Origin: JASLBX01 sp036373915
GTDB lineage: Bacteria > Actinomycetota > Actinomycetes > Jiangellales > Jiangellaceae
DNA length: 20,912 nucleotides
Direction of reading: 5' to 3'
NCBI GenBank assembly: GCA_036373915.1
Contig: DASUUU010000122.1
Location: forward strand, 1-20,912
The translations under genes and the position numbers were made by a program. Below, piece after piece: positions 8,336 to 15,705 of this stretch. The notes under the pieces are model-generated. The model did not search any database. It worked only from the letters and a program-made list of their open reading frames with translations, and was not told the DNA's origin. Every line of letters starts with the position of its first letter. Position 1 is the stretch's first letter.

Positions 8336-9775
8336 ATGGAGGGCATGGACCTGCTTCTCATGGCGCTCGGCATCGGGGTCGGTGCGGTCATCGGCGCGCT
8401 CGCGGTCCGCGCGCGGTGGGCCGGCACCCAGGCCGAGCGCGACGCCGCCCGCACCGAGCTCGAGCTCGTCCGTGCCGAACGCAACCAGGCCAGTGCCGAG
8501 AGTTCGGTGCTCGAGGAACACCTTCGCGAGTCCGAGCGCGAGTTGGTCCGGTTGCGCTCGGAGCTCGAGCATGCCCGCACCGGCCAGCAGAAGTTGGCGA
8601 CGGAGTTCGAGCGGCTCTCCGCTGAGGCCCTGCGGCGCAACAACGAGCAGTTCCTCCAGCTGGCTCGAGAGCGGCTGGCCAACTCCGAGCAGCGTTCGGT
8701 CGCCGAGCTCGAGCAGCGCCGCCAGGCCGTCGAGGCGCTGGTCAAGCCGCTTGCCGACCAGCTCGGCAAGGTCGAGGCACAGCTCTCGGCGGTCGAGCGT
8801 ACGCGAACCGAGGCGTACGCCGAACTGCGTGAGCAGGTCAAGAACATGAGCCAGACTTCCGAGCAGCTGCGGGCCGAGACCAGCCAGCTGGTGACCGCAC
8901 TCCGGGCACCTCAGGTGCGCGGCCGGTGGGGCGAGCTACAGCTGCGCCGGGTGGTAGAGGCGGCCGGCATGGTCGAGCACTGCGACTTCGACGAGCAGGC
9001 GAGCGTCCGCACCGCCGACGGGCTGCTACGGCCCGATCTTGTGGTTCGCATGGCCGGTGGCAAGAACATCGTCGTCGACGCCAAGGTCCCGTTCGCGGGC
9101 TGGCTCGAAGCCATGGAGGCCCGCGACGACCAGCAGCGCTCCGCCCGGCTGAAGGCGCACGTCCGGCACGTGCGCGACCACATCGACGAGCTCGCGGCCA
9201 AGAAGTACTGGGAGCACCTCGACCCCACGCCGGAGTTCGTGGTGATGTTCATTCCGGCCGAAGTGTTCCTCAACGCCGCGATGGACGAAGATCCAGCGCT
9301 CTTGGAGTACGCGTTCGAGAACAACGTCGTCATCGCCACGCCGCAGACTCTGATGGCACTGCTGCGCACCGTCGCCTATACCTGGCGGCAGGAGGCGCTG
9401 GCCCGCAACGCGCAGGACGTACTGCGGTTGGGCCGTGACCTCCACGGCCGGCTTTCCACCCTGGGAAGTCACGTCAACCGCCTCGGCAGTGCCCTGAGCT
9501 CGGCCGTGAAGAACTTCAACGCGACGGTCAGTTCGCTCGAGAGCCGGGTGCTGGTCACGGCGCGCCGGTTCGCCGACCTCAAGGTGGCCGATGAGGAGCT
9601 GGAAACGCCCGCTCAGGTAGAGGTGGTGGCACGTCAAGTCCAGGCACCGGAACTTGTCGCCTCGGCAACCGACGCGCTCATCGCACTCGACGAGATCGAG
9701 ACCGACGCCCGGTACGGCGTCGCCGGGCGACGCGGAAAGAACAAACGCGGGCCCAAGGACGGCACCAACGGCTGA
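8336..9775 (+). CDS. rmuC: DNA recombination protein RmuC homologue
   Basis: A 479-residue membrane-anchored coiled-coil protein. Residues 4-24 are a single transmembrane helix (LLLMALGIGVGAVIGALAV). A long Glu/Arg/Leu-rich coiled coil follows (about 30-190), then the conserved RmuC nuclease-like domain (about 200-430) with VRGRWGELQLRRVVEAAGM, NIVVDAKVPFAGWLEAMEA, and a strand-rich EFVVMFIPAEVFLNAAM segment. RmuC limits inversion at short inverted repeats in E. coli; its exact activity is unclear. The start ATG 8336 has an imperfect CAGAGT box 7 nt upstream; ATG 8345 is too close to GGAGGG to be preferred. The C-terminus is Lys/Arg/Gly-rich. It converges with ispH, leaving only 9 bp between stop codons. 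Confidence 0.94.
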   Translation: MEGMDLLLMALGIGVGAVIGALAVRARWAGTQAERDAARTELELVRAERNQASAESSVLEEHLRESERELVRLRSELEHARTGQQKLATEFERLSAEALRRNNEQFLQLARERLANSEQRSVAELEQRRQAVEALVKPLADQLGKVEAQLSAVERTRTEAYAELREQVKNMSQTSEQLRAETSQLVTALRAPQVRGRWGELQLRRVVEAAGMVEHCDFDEQASVRTADGLLRPDLVVRMAGGKNIVVDAKVPFAGWLEAMEARDDQQRSARLKAHVRHVRDHIDELAAKKYWEHLDPTPEFVVMFIPAEVFLNAAMDEDPALLEYAFENNVVIATPQTLMALLRTVAYTWRQEALARNAQDVLRLGRDLHGRLSTLGSHVNRLGSALSSAVKNFNATVSSLESRVLVTARRFADLKVADEELETPAQVEVVARQVQAPELVASATDALIALDEIETDARYGVAGRRGKNKRGPKDGTNG

Positions 9776-9784
9776 TGCGCCCGG

Positions 9785-10732
9785 TCAGGCAGGTCGCCGC
9801 AGCTCACGAGGCAGCGAGAAGGTCAACGTCTCCTCGGCGGTGTGGACCTCGTCCACCGTCGGGTACCCCCTGTCGGCGAGCCAGGAGATGACGCCCTGGA
9901 CGAGTTCCTCGGGCACCGAAGCTCCGCTGGTAAGCCCGACCGTCTGGACGCCGTCCAGCCACGCCTCGTCGATTTCCGAGGCGTTGTCGATCCGGTATGC
10001 CGCACCGGCCCCGGCATCCAGGGCCACCTCGACAAGCCGTACCGAGTTGGACGAGTTCGCCGAGCCGACCACGAGCATCAGATCCGACTGCGGTGCGATC
10101 TGCTTCACCGCCACTTGCCGGTTCTGCGTTGCGTAGCAGATGTCGTCGCTCGGCGGGTCATAAAGGTCTGGGAACCGCTCACGAAGCCGGCCGACGGCCT
10201 CCATCGTCTCGTCCACCGAGAGCGTGGTCTGCGACAACCACACCACCCGGGAGGGGTCACGGACGGTCACCTTGTCGACGCCGTCCGGGTTCTCCACGAG
10301 CTGGATGTGCTCGGGCGCCTCGCCGGACGTGCCCTCGACCTCTTCGTGACCGCTGTGCCCGATAAGCACGATGTCCAGGTCGTCCTTGGCGAACCGCCGG
10401 GCCTCGTTGTGCACCTTGGTAACGAGTGGACAGGTCGCATCGATCGTGCGCAGCCCGCGGCGGGCGGCCTCGGCATGAACCGCCGGTGACACGCCGTGAG
10501 CGGAGAACACGACGAGGGCTCCCTCGGGGACCTCGTCGAGTTCGTCGACGAACACCGCACCGCGTTCCTCGAGCGTCTCGACCACGTGTTTGTTGTGCAC
10601 GATCTGTTTGCGCACGTAGACCGGTGCGCCGTACTGGTCGAGTGCCTTCTCCACCGCGACTACGGCACGATCGACTCCGGCGCAGTAGCCTCTGGGCGCG
10701 GCGAGCAGAACTCGGCCAGACGTGGTGTCCAT
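9785..10732 (-). CDS. ispH: 4-hydroxy-3-methylbut-2-enyl diphosphate reductase (IspH/LytB)
   Basis: A 315-residue iron-sulfur enzyme catalysing the last step of the MEP isoprenoid pathway, HMBPP to IPP and DMAPP. The three cluster cysteines are in place: Cys17 in PRGYCAGVDRA, Cys101 in DATCPLVTK, Cys199 in DDICYATQNRQ. The substrate-binding segments VHNKHVVETL, FSAHGVSPAV and GHEEVEGT (with the catalytic Glu131) are also present, as is SANSSNSVRL. The frame is open to 10816, but ATG 10732 is favoured by the TACGAT box ending exactly 7 nt upstream; ATG 10741 overlaps that box. Full family length, soluble. Divergent from xseA across an 85-bp gap. Confidence 0.97.
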   Translation of the reverse strand: MDTTSGRVLLAAPRGYCAGVDRAVVAVEKALDQYGAPVYVRKQIVHNKHVVETLEERGAVFVDELDEVPEGALVVFSAHGVSPAVHAEAARRGLRTIDATCPLVTKVHNEARRFAKDDLDIVLIGHSGHEEVEGTSGEAPEHIQLVENPDGVDKVTVRDPSRVVWLSQTTLSVDETMEAVGRLRERFPDLYDPPSDDICYATQNRQVAVKQIAPQSDLMLVVGSANSSNSVRLVEVALDAGAGAAYRIDNASEIDEAWLDGVQTVGLTSGASVPEELVQGVISWLADRGYPTVDEVHTAEETLTFSLPRELRRPA

Positions 10733-10739
10733 GTTCTCC

Positions 10740-10745
10740 ATCGTA
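10740..10745 (-). promoter_or_regulatory. -10 box (TACGAT) of ispH, leaderless type
   Basis: On the minus strand TACGAT sits 7 nt before ATG 10732, the same box and spacing as at the GNAT gene. It settles the start between two close ATGs. Confidence 0.5.
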
Positions 10746-10803
10746 TGAGTCCGCCTTGTCCGTTCACGAATCCCAGCGGACGGGAATGCCGCGGCCGGCG
10801 CGA

Positions 10804-10809
10804 TACGGT
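10804..10809 (+). promoter_or_regulatory. -10 box (TACGGT) of xseA
   Basis: TACGGT ends 8 nt before the GTG start at 10818. It faces the ispH promoter across 58 bp. Confidence 0.45.
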
Positions 10810-10817
10810 GTCTCACC

Positions 10818-12026
10818 GTGGCGCTTCAGACCTCCCCCGACCGACCCGCACCGGTGCGGGTCATCTCGCAGGCGATCGGGGGGTGGATCGCCCGGCTGGG
10901 CGCGATCTGGGTCGAAGGCCAGGTCGCCCAGCTCACCCGCCGCCCGAACACTCAGACGGCGTTCCTCACCCTTCGTGATCCCGCCGCCGAGATCTCCCTT
11001 CAGGTCACGGTGCCGAGGATGGTGCTCGACCAGGTGGATCCGCCCCTTGTCGAGGGGGCGAGGATCGTCGTCCACGCCAAGCCGTCCTGGTACTACACCC
11101 GCGGCACGCTGTCGCTCGCCGCGGACGAGATCCGCCAGGTCGGGCTCGGGGAGCTACTCGCGCGGCTGGAGCGCCTGCGCCGGCTGCTGGCCGCCGAGGG
11201 CCTTTTCGGCGCCGACCGCAAGCGTCGGCTGCCGTTCCTCCCGCGCGTGGTCGGATTGATCTGCGGCCGCAGCTCCGCCGCAGAGCACGATGTCCTGGAG
11301 AACGCACGCCGCCGCTGGCCCGCGGTCGAGTTCCGGGTCTGCGAGGTCGCCGTGCAGGGACCGTCCGCGGTCACCCAGGTGATCGAGGCGCTTCGCGAAC
11401 TTGATCGTGCGGAAGACGTCGATGTGATCATTCTGGCCCGGGGCGGCGGGTCAGTGGAGGATCTGCTGCCGTTCTCGGACGAGGCACTGGTCCGGGCAGT
11501 GGCCGCGGCGACGACTCCCGTCGTGAGCGCGATCGGACACGAGAGCGACACCCCCCTCGTCGACCTTGTCGCGGATGTGCGCGCGTCGACCCCGACCGAC
11601 GCCGCCAAGCGGGTGGTGCCCGATGTTGCCGACGAGCTCGCGGGCGTCAACCGCGCCCGTGGCCGGATCACGGCGGCCGTCCGGCACCGCCTCGACCGCG
11701 AGCAGTCGATGTTGGCCGCCCTGCGGTCGCGGCCGGCGCTCGCGGACCCGGCCCGCGGCCTGCTCGCCCGCGCCGACGAGATCGCCGCGCTGCGCGACCG
11801 CGCTCGCCGCCACTTGCGCCACAGCCTCGATCGCGCCGCCGTCGACATCGAACACACTCGTGCGCGGGTGCGAGCCCTGTCACCCGCAGCCACCCTGGAG
11901 CGCGGTTACGCAGTCGTCCAGCGAGCGGACGGCGCGGTCGTCAGGCGGCCGTCCGACGTCGCTACGGGCGACCACGTGCGGCTACGCCTGGCGGAGGGCG
12001 AGCTCGGGGCGACGATCGACGAGTAA
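10818..12026 (+). CDS. xseA: Exodeoxyribonuclease VII large subunit
   Basis: A 402-residue catalytic subunit of exonuclease VII, which degrades single-stranded DNA from both ends to short oligonucleotides. The N-terminal OB-fold (about 10-105) starts VISQAIGGWIARLGAIWVEG, with the actinobacterial WVEGQVAQL variant. The catalytic domain shows ICGRSSAAEHDVLENARRRWP, ILARGGGSVEDLLPFSDEA, VVSAIGHESDTPLVDLVAD and RASTPTDAAKRVVPD, all family signatures. A long coiled-coil arm follows, then the C-terminal LERGYAVVQ. Start is GTG 10818, with TACGGT upstream. It is followed by xseB after 40 bp, although xseB also has its own -10-like box. Full family length. Confidence 0.97.
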   Translation: MALQTSPDRPAPVRVISQAIGGWIARLGAIWVEGQVAQLTRRPNTQTAFLTLRDPAAEISLQVTVPRMVLDQVDPPLVEGARIVVHAKPSWYYTRGTLSLAADEIRQVGLGELLARLERLRRLLAAEGLFGADRKRRLPFLPRVVGLICGRSSAAEHDVLENARRRWPAVEFRVCEVAVQGPSAVTQVIEALRELDRAEDVDVIILARGGGSVEDLLPFSDEALVRAVAAATTPVVSAIGHESDTPLVDLVADVRASTPTDAAKRVVPDVADELAGVNRARGRITAAVRHRLDREQSMLAALRSRPALADPARGLLARADEIAALRDRARRHLRHSLDRAAVDIEHTRARVRALSPAATLERGYAVVQRADGAVVRRPSDVATGDHVRLRLAEGELGATIDE

Positions 12027-12053
12027 CCGGCTGACCTGACAGCGGGGCAGGAC

Positions 12054-12059
12054 TATGGT
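12054..12059 (+). promoter_or_regulatory. -10 box (TATGGT) of xseB, leaderless type
   Basis: TATGGT ends 7 nt before ATG 12067, suggesting that xseB can be transcribed independently of xseA. The hexamer contains an upstream in-frame ATG (12055), so that ATG is unlikely to be the start. Confidence 0.45.
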
Positions 12060-12066
12060 GTCGGCC

Positions 12067-12297
12067 ATGGCGAACGAGCAGCCCACGACCGAAGCCGGTC
12101 AACCTCAGCTCAGCTACGAGCAGGCCCGCGACGAGCTCGTGGCCATCGTCAACAAGCTCGAGACGGGCGGAACCACCCTGGAGGAGTCGCTCGTGCTGTG
12201 GGAGCGGGGTGAGGAACTCGCCACGCTCTGCGAGCAGTACCTCGACAATGCCCGCGCCCGCCTCGACGCCGCGGCCGCCAAACCGACCGAGGACTGA
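12067..12297 (+). CDS. xseB: Exodeoxyribonuclease VII small subunit
   Basis: A 76-residue helical protein that binds the coiled-coil arm of XseA. The conserved core LSYEQARDELVAIVNKLETG is followed by TTLEESLVLWERGEEL and the helix LCEQYLDNARARLDAA, matching the family throughout. I chose ATG 12067 over ATG 12055 because of the -10 box position. Normal family length. It is transcribed behind xseA and ends just before a large hairpin. Confidence 0.96.
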   Translation: MANEQPTTEAGQPQLSYEQARDELVAIVNKLETGGTTLEESLVLWERGEELATLCEQYLDNARARLDAAAAKPTED

Positions 12298-12299
12298 CC

Positions 12300-12366
12300 A
12301 AGATCAAGTGTGCGCAACTGGTCACGACACGCCAGTCGCGCCGGCGTGTCGTGACCACTTGATCTT
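12300..12366. terminator. Large bulged inverted repeat between convergent xseB and DUF4245 genes
   Basis: The outer arms (12300-12310, AAGATCAAGTG; 12356-12366) and inner arms (12320-12333, GGTCACGACACGCC; 12343-12356) pair perfectly. On the right the two arms are contiguous, sharing base 12356. On the left they are split by an extra 9 nt (12311-12319) containing TGCGCA. The loop is 9 nt. Position suggests a bidirectional terminator; there is no T-tract. The strong symmetry also fits a dispersed palindromic repeat. Confidence 0.65.
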
Positions 12367-12380
12367 TGGAGTGGTGGCAT

Positions 12381-12914
12381 TTAGGGTTCGAGGCTCGCCG
12401 CGAACTGCTCCAGCGCCTCGTACGACTCGGTGCCCCGGACGATAGTCAGCACACCGTCTTCGGTGCGTACCAACGCCCTGTCCCGCGGACCCCCGTCCTG
12501 GCGCATCCGCTCCCACGTGTCGCCCTCGACCGTGGACGTCCCGTCCGTACGGAAGTCCCCCAACCGATCGTCGAGGTACGAGACGATCTCACCATCGGAC
12601 TGTTCCAGCCGGACGAACCCCTGCTCGCCGATCAGGAAGCTGAGCCGCCACCGGTGCCCTGCCTCATCGGCTTCGTGGTGCACGTTCGTCGCTCGCCAGC
12701 CGGCAGGAATCGGCGACGGCGCGGCCGGTTCGTATGGAAACTCGGCCCGCACCTGCTCCAGGACCGGTTCGTAGTCGACGGTCTCCGGCAGCCGGGCGTC
12801 CGGCCGGGTCACCGTGAAGGCCAGCGCCAGTAAGGCCAGCACGCCGGCAAGGATCCCGACCGTCCGGAGCATGTCACCGGTCGACGCGGCGATGCTGCCG
12901 CGGCTCTTGCTCAT
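12381..12914 (-). CDS. DUF4245 domain-containing membrane-anchored protein
   Basis: A 177-residue protein: a short basic N-terminus (SKSRGS), one transmembrane helix at about residues 16-36 (MLRTVGILAGVLALLALAF), and an extracytoplasmic domain typical of DUF4245: VDYEPVLEQVRAEFPYEPAAP, then GWRATNVHHE, a central sheet, and LTIVRGTESYEALEQFAASL near the end. Function is not established for the family. The start is either GTG 12920 or ATG 12914; I prefer ATG because GGAG is 8 nt upstream. It lies 75 bp behind modC on the same strand. There is no evident terminator between them, so some read-through is possible, but no functional link is known. Confidence 0.85.
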   Translation of the reverse strand: MSKSRGSIAASTGDMLRTVGILAGVLALLALAFTVTRPDARLPETVDYEPVLEQVRAEFPYEPAAPSPIPAGWRATNVHHEADEAGHRWRLSFLIGEQGFVRLEQSDGEIVSYLDDRLGDFRTDGTSTVEGDTWERMRQDGGPRDRALVRTEDGVLTIVRGTESYEALEQFAASLEP

Positions 12915-12989
12915 CGACACGGCTCCATCGTCTCAGGTGGGCGCGGCCGGATGGCACGGTGATACGCCCGAGCGCGAGACGCGACCCGC

Positions 12990-14042
12990 TCAGGCCGGGT
13001 AGACCGTGATCTCGGTGGCCTTGACCGATGCCCAGACGGTGACGCCCGGCGCGAGGTGCAGGTCTGCGACGGCCAGCGGCGTCACGTCCGCCAGCACCGG
13101 TACCGGTCCCTCCACGGTGACCCGAATCAGATCGCCATGCCGCTCTATGTCAGCGACGGTGCCGGCCCACGCGTTTCGCGCGGATCCCTCCGGCCGGTGC
13201 GGGCTCAGCGTCACCGCGGCCGGCGAGAATGCGACGTGCACCGGGCCTACCGCGTCGTGGGCCAAGGTCACGACCGCCTCCGGACCGATCGAGACGAACC
13301 TCCCGTCGGCCGAACCGCGCAACAGGTTCAGCCCCACCAGCCGGGCGACGTAGTCGGTCAGCGGATGCCGCGTGACCTGCTCTGGCGTACCCTCCTGAAC
13401 GACCCGGCCGTGCTCGATTACGACGAGCCGGTCACCGAGAACGAGCGCCTCCAGCGGATCGTGCGTGACGACGATCGCACACCCGTCGTACTCCGCGAGG
13501 TGTCGCCGCAGGTCGGCGCGCACCGCCGGCCGCGTTCCCACATCGAGGGCGGCCAGGGGCTCGTCGAGCAGCAGTAAGCGAGGTTCCACCGCAAGCGCGC
13601 GGGCCAGTGCCACCCGCTGAGCCTGTCCGCCGGACAGCTCGCGCGGCCGGCGGTCCGCGACGTCCCCCACACCCAGACGTGCCAGCCACGTCTCAGCCAC
13701 CGACCGCGACGTCCGCCGCGGAACGCCCCGCGACCGCAGGCCGAACGCGGCATTCTCCAGGGCGGACAGGTGAGGGAAGAGCAGGTAGTCCTGAAGGACC
13801 AACCCGACGCGCCGGTGCCGAGCAGCGACGTACGTCCCCTTGACCGTGTCGATCACCGTCTCGCCGTCCAACTCGATGAGCGCAGCGTCCGGTCGTAGCA
13901 GCCCTGCCAAGACGGCGAGCAGTGTCGATTTGCCCGCGCCGTTCGGGCCCAGCAACGAGATCACCGAACCGGCGGCAACCTCGAGCGTCACGTCGAGGTC
14001 GAAGTCACCGCGCCGGACGGCCACCTTGGCCAGCAGGCTCAT
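12990..14042 (-). CDS. modC: Molybdate ABC transporter ATP-binding protein
   Basis: A 350-residue ABC ATPase energising molybdate import. Walker A GPNGAGKST (32-40), Q-loop Gln84, signature LSGGQ (136-140), Walker B LLLLDEP (157-162) and H-loop His194 are all intact. Beyond residue 230 comes a regulatory extension ending in a TOBE-like domain (about 285-350: WAGTVADIERHGDLIRVTVE and GVTVWASVKATEITVYP), typical of ModC and related oxyanion importers. The frame continues far upstream, but that part is modB read in another frame; the true start is ATG 14042, which overlaps the modB stop by 4 nt (ATGA), implying translational coupling. Tungstate is a possible alternative ligand. Confidence 0.93.
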   Translation of the reverse strand: MSLLAKVAVRRGDFDLDVTLEVAAGSVISLLGPNGAGKSTLLAVLAGLLRPDAALIELDGETVIDTVKGTYVAARHRRVGLVLQDYLLFPHLSALENAAFGLRSRGVPRRTSRSVAETWLARLGVGDVADRRPRELSGGQAQRVALARALAVEPRLLLLDEPLAALDVGTRPAVRADLRRHLAEYDGCAIVVTHDPLEALVLGDRLVVIEHGRVVQEGTPEQVTRHPLTDYVARLVGLNLLRGSADGRFVSIGPEAVVTLAHDAVGPVHVAFSPAAVTLSPHRPEGSARNAWAGTVADIERHGDLIRVTVEGPVPVLADVTPLAVADLHLAPGVTVWASVKATEITVYPA

Positions 14043-14839
14043 CCGCGGATCACCCACCGGTCCCGCAGCAGGGCGAGCACCGCCACCGCAACCGCGATCA
14101 TCAGCAGGCTCAGCACGATCGCGGTCTCGGCGTCTCCGGCTCCGATTGCGGTGTACGCCTCGAGCGGGAGTGTTCTGGTGACGCCAGGAAAGCTGCCCGC
14201 GAAGGTAATCGTCGCTCCGAACTCGCCGAGCGCGCGGGCCCAGCACAGCACGGTGCCGGACAGCACACCCGGCGCGACGGCCGGCAAGGTGACCCTGCGG
14301 AAGATCGTCCAAGGGGACGCGCCGAGAGTGGCGGCCACGTCCTCGTACCTGCGATCGGCGGCCCGCAGGGCACCCTCGACGGCGATGACGAGGAACGGCA
14401 TGGCGACGAAGGACTGCGCGATGACCACGGCCGCAGTGGTGAACGGCAGCGTGGTGCCGGTGGCCGACTCGAGCCAGCGTCCCACCGTCCCGCCGCGGCC
14501 GAAAGCGACCAGCAGGGCGATACCGCCGATCACCGGCGGGAGGACCAGTGGAACGGTTACGAGCCCGCGCAGTAGCGAGCGGCCGGGAAATGTGCTCCGG
14601 GCCAGCAGCCAAGCCAGGGGGATTCCGCATATGAGGCAGATGGCCGTCGCGAGCGTCGCCGTCAGCAGCGACAACCGCAGCGCGGAGAGCACATCGTCCG
14701 AGCCTAGGATCTCGGCCAGCCGGTTCCATGGTGTCCGGGCGAGCAGACCGGCCAGCGGCAGCAGGAGGATGGCCAGCCCGAGTGCCGCCGGCACGACGAA
14801 CAGAAGCGGTACCCGGGCCTCGGCGGAGCGCCTCCTCAC
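14039..14839 (-). CDS. modB: Molybdate ABC transporter permease
   Basis: A 266-residue inner-membrane permease with about six hydrophobic segments (first at 11-35). The ABC-importer EAA loop is clear: EGALRAADRRYEDVAATLGA then SPWTIFRRVTLPAVAPG, which docks onto ModC. The segments PLVLPPVIGGIALLVAFGRG and ARALGEFGATITFAGSFPG are characteristic of ModB/CysU-type molybdate and sulfate permeases. The GTG start at 14839 overlaps the modA stop (GTGA), and the stop overlaps the modC start (ATGA), so the three genes form a tightly coupled operon. Full family length. Confidence 0.93.
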   Translation of the reverse strand: MRRRSAEARVPLLFVVPAALGLAILLLPLAGLLARTPWNRLAEILGSDDVLSALRLSLLTATLATAICLICGIPLAWLLARSTFPGRSLLRGLVTVPLVLPPVIGGIALLVAFGRGGTVGRWLESATGTTLPFTTAAVVIAQSFVAMPFLVIAVEGALRAADRRYEDVAATLGASPWTIFRRVTLPAVAPGVLSGTVLCWARALGEFGATITFAGSFPGVTRTLPLEAYTAIGAGDAETAIVLSLLMIAVAVAVLALLRDRWVIRG

Positions 14840-15624
14840 GGCGATTCGAATCCGGCGTCGACGAGCAGCCGGCGGCCATCTATACCTGTGACCGCCGTGA
14901 TGAACTCCTCGGCGCCACGTGGATTCGGGGCCTCGTCGACCATCGCGATGAGGTATTCGGTGACGACCTCCGCGTCAGGCGGAACGTCGACTATCTCCAT
15001 CGCACTGGTCACGTCCGTACGGTAGATCAGCGCCGCGTCGACCTCGCCGAGAGCAAGCTTGCCTGCGGTATCCCGGGCATCGGACTCGAGGGTATCCGGC
15101 CGAGCGTCGACGCCGGCGGTCGCGAGCATCTGCTCGGCGGCGGCGCCACACGGCACCTGCGGCTCGCACAGCGCGACTCGTAGCTCGTCGCGGGAAAGGT
15201 CGGCCAGGCCGGCCACGTTGCCCGGGTTGCCCGCGGGCACGGCAAGCACAAGCGAGTTGCTCGCGAATACGACTGGGTCACCGGTAACCAACCCGGCATC
15301 GACGGCAAGGGCCATCGTGCGAGTATCCGCCGTCGCCAGCACGTCCGCGGGGGCGCCGGCCCGTAGCTGCTCGACAAGGGCCGAGCTGGCAGCGAACGAG
15401 AGGGCTATGTCGTCGTCAGAGATCTCGTCGTCGTCGTCAGAGATCTCGTCGGCGAGCATGGTGAAGGGTTCTGTCAGGGACGCCGCAGCGAGGACGGTTA
15501 CGCGGTCTGGATCGGCGGTGTCCGAGCACGCCGCGCTGCCGAGGGCCACGACAGCGCCGGCCAACAGGGCTGCCGCGCGTTTGCAATGCACACCTAGAGG
15601 AAGCGGGCGCTGTCGTACACCCAT
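14836..15624 (-). CDS. modA: Molybdate-binding lipoprotein ModA
   Basis: A periplasmic-binding-protein-type lipoprotein, 262 residues from ATG 15624. The lipobox is LGSAAC, lipidated Cys33. Ligand-binding segments are recognisable: VLAAASLTEPF, ASSALVEQLRAGAPADV, ANSLVLAVPAGNP, and DAALIYRTDV with the late Tyr of the oxyanion site. ATG 15624 has GAGGAAG 11 nt upstream; GTG 15591 would give a more typical 22-residue signal but has no ribosome site. The start region lies inside a perfect 24-bp inverted repeat, which makes the true start uncertain. Residues 60-73 are two copies of DEISDDD from a 21-bp duplication where relatives have an ordinary helix-to-strand turn. First gene of modABC. Confidence 0.92.
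   Translation of the reverse strand: MGVRQRPLPLGVHCKRAAALLAGAVVALGSAACSDTADPDRVTVLAAASLTEPFTMLADEISDDDDEISDDDIALSFAASSALVEQLRAGAPADVLATADTRTMALAVDAGLVTGDPVVFASNSLVLAVPAGNPGNVAGLADLSRDELRVALCEPQVPCGAAAEQMLATAGVDARPDTLESDARDTAGKLALGEVDAALIYRTDVTSAMEIVDVPPDAEVVTEYLIAMVDEAPNPRGAEEFITAVTGIDGRRLLVDAGFESP
15410..15450. repeat. In-frame 21-bp tandem duplication in modA
   Basis: TCGTCGTCAGAGATCTCGTC occurs at 15410-15429 and again at 15431-15450. The 21-bp period equals seven codons and yields the peptide DEISDDD twice. Confidence 0.85.
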
Positions 15625-15657
15625 GTCTACCCGCGCTTCCTCTAGGTGTGCATTGCA
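15582..15657. repeat. Perfect 24-bp inverted repeat straddling the modA start
   Basis: Arm 15582-15605 (begins TGCAATGCACACC, ends GAGGAAGCG) is the exact reverse complement of arm 15634-15657, separated by 28 nt. In the modA mRNA the first arm would hold the GAGGAAG ribosome site, the loop the ATG (15624-15622), and the second arm codons 7-15. The fold would therefore bury the ribosome site. It could be a cis-acting translational switch, a protein-binding palindrome, or a small palindromic mobile repeat inserted at the gene start. Confidence 0.9.
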
Positions 15658-15705
15658 GAGGCAGTGAGACGCGCCACCGGCCGCCCGCCTTGGAGCCCGC
15701 CGGGC

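Noticed and set aside
12990..14879. A 629-residue modC with a long N-terminal extension (apparent fusion)
   Set aside because: The first 279 codons are modB read in another frame and are Arg-rich nonsense. ModC starts at ATG 14042 with the usual ATGA overlap.
15582..15657. Invertible promoter switch at modA
   Set aside because: The 28-nt spacer is too short to be a practical invertible segment and contains no promoter-like boxes. No recombinase gene is in the window.
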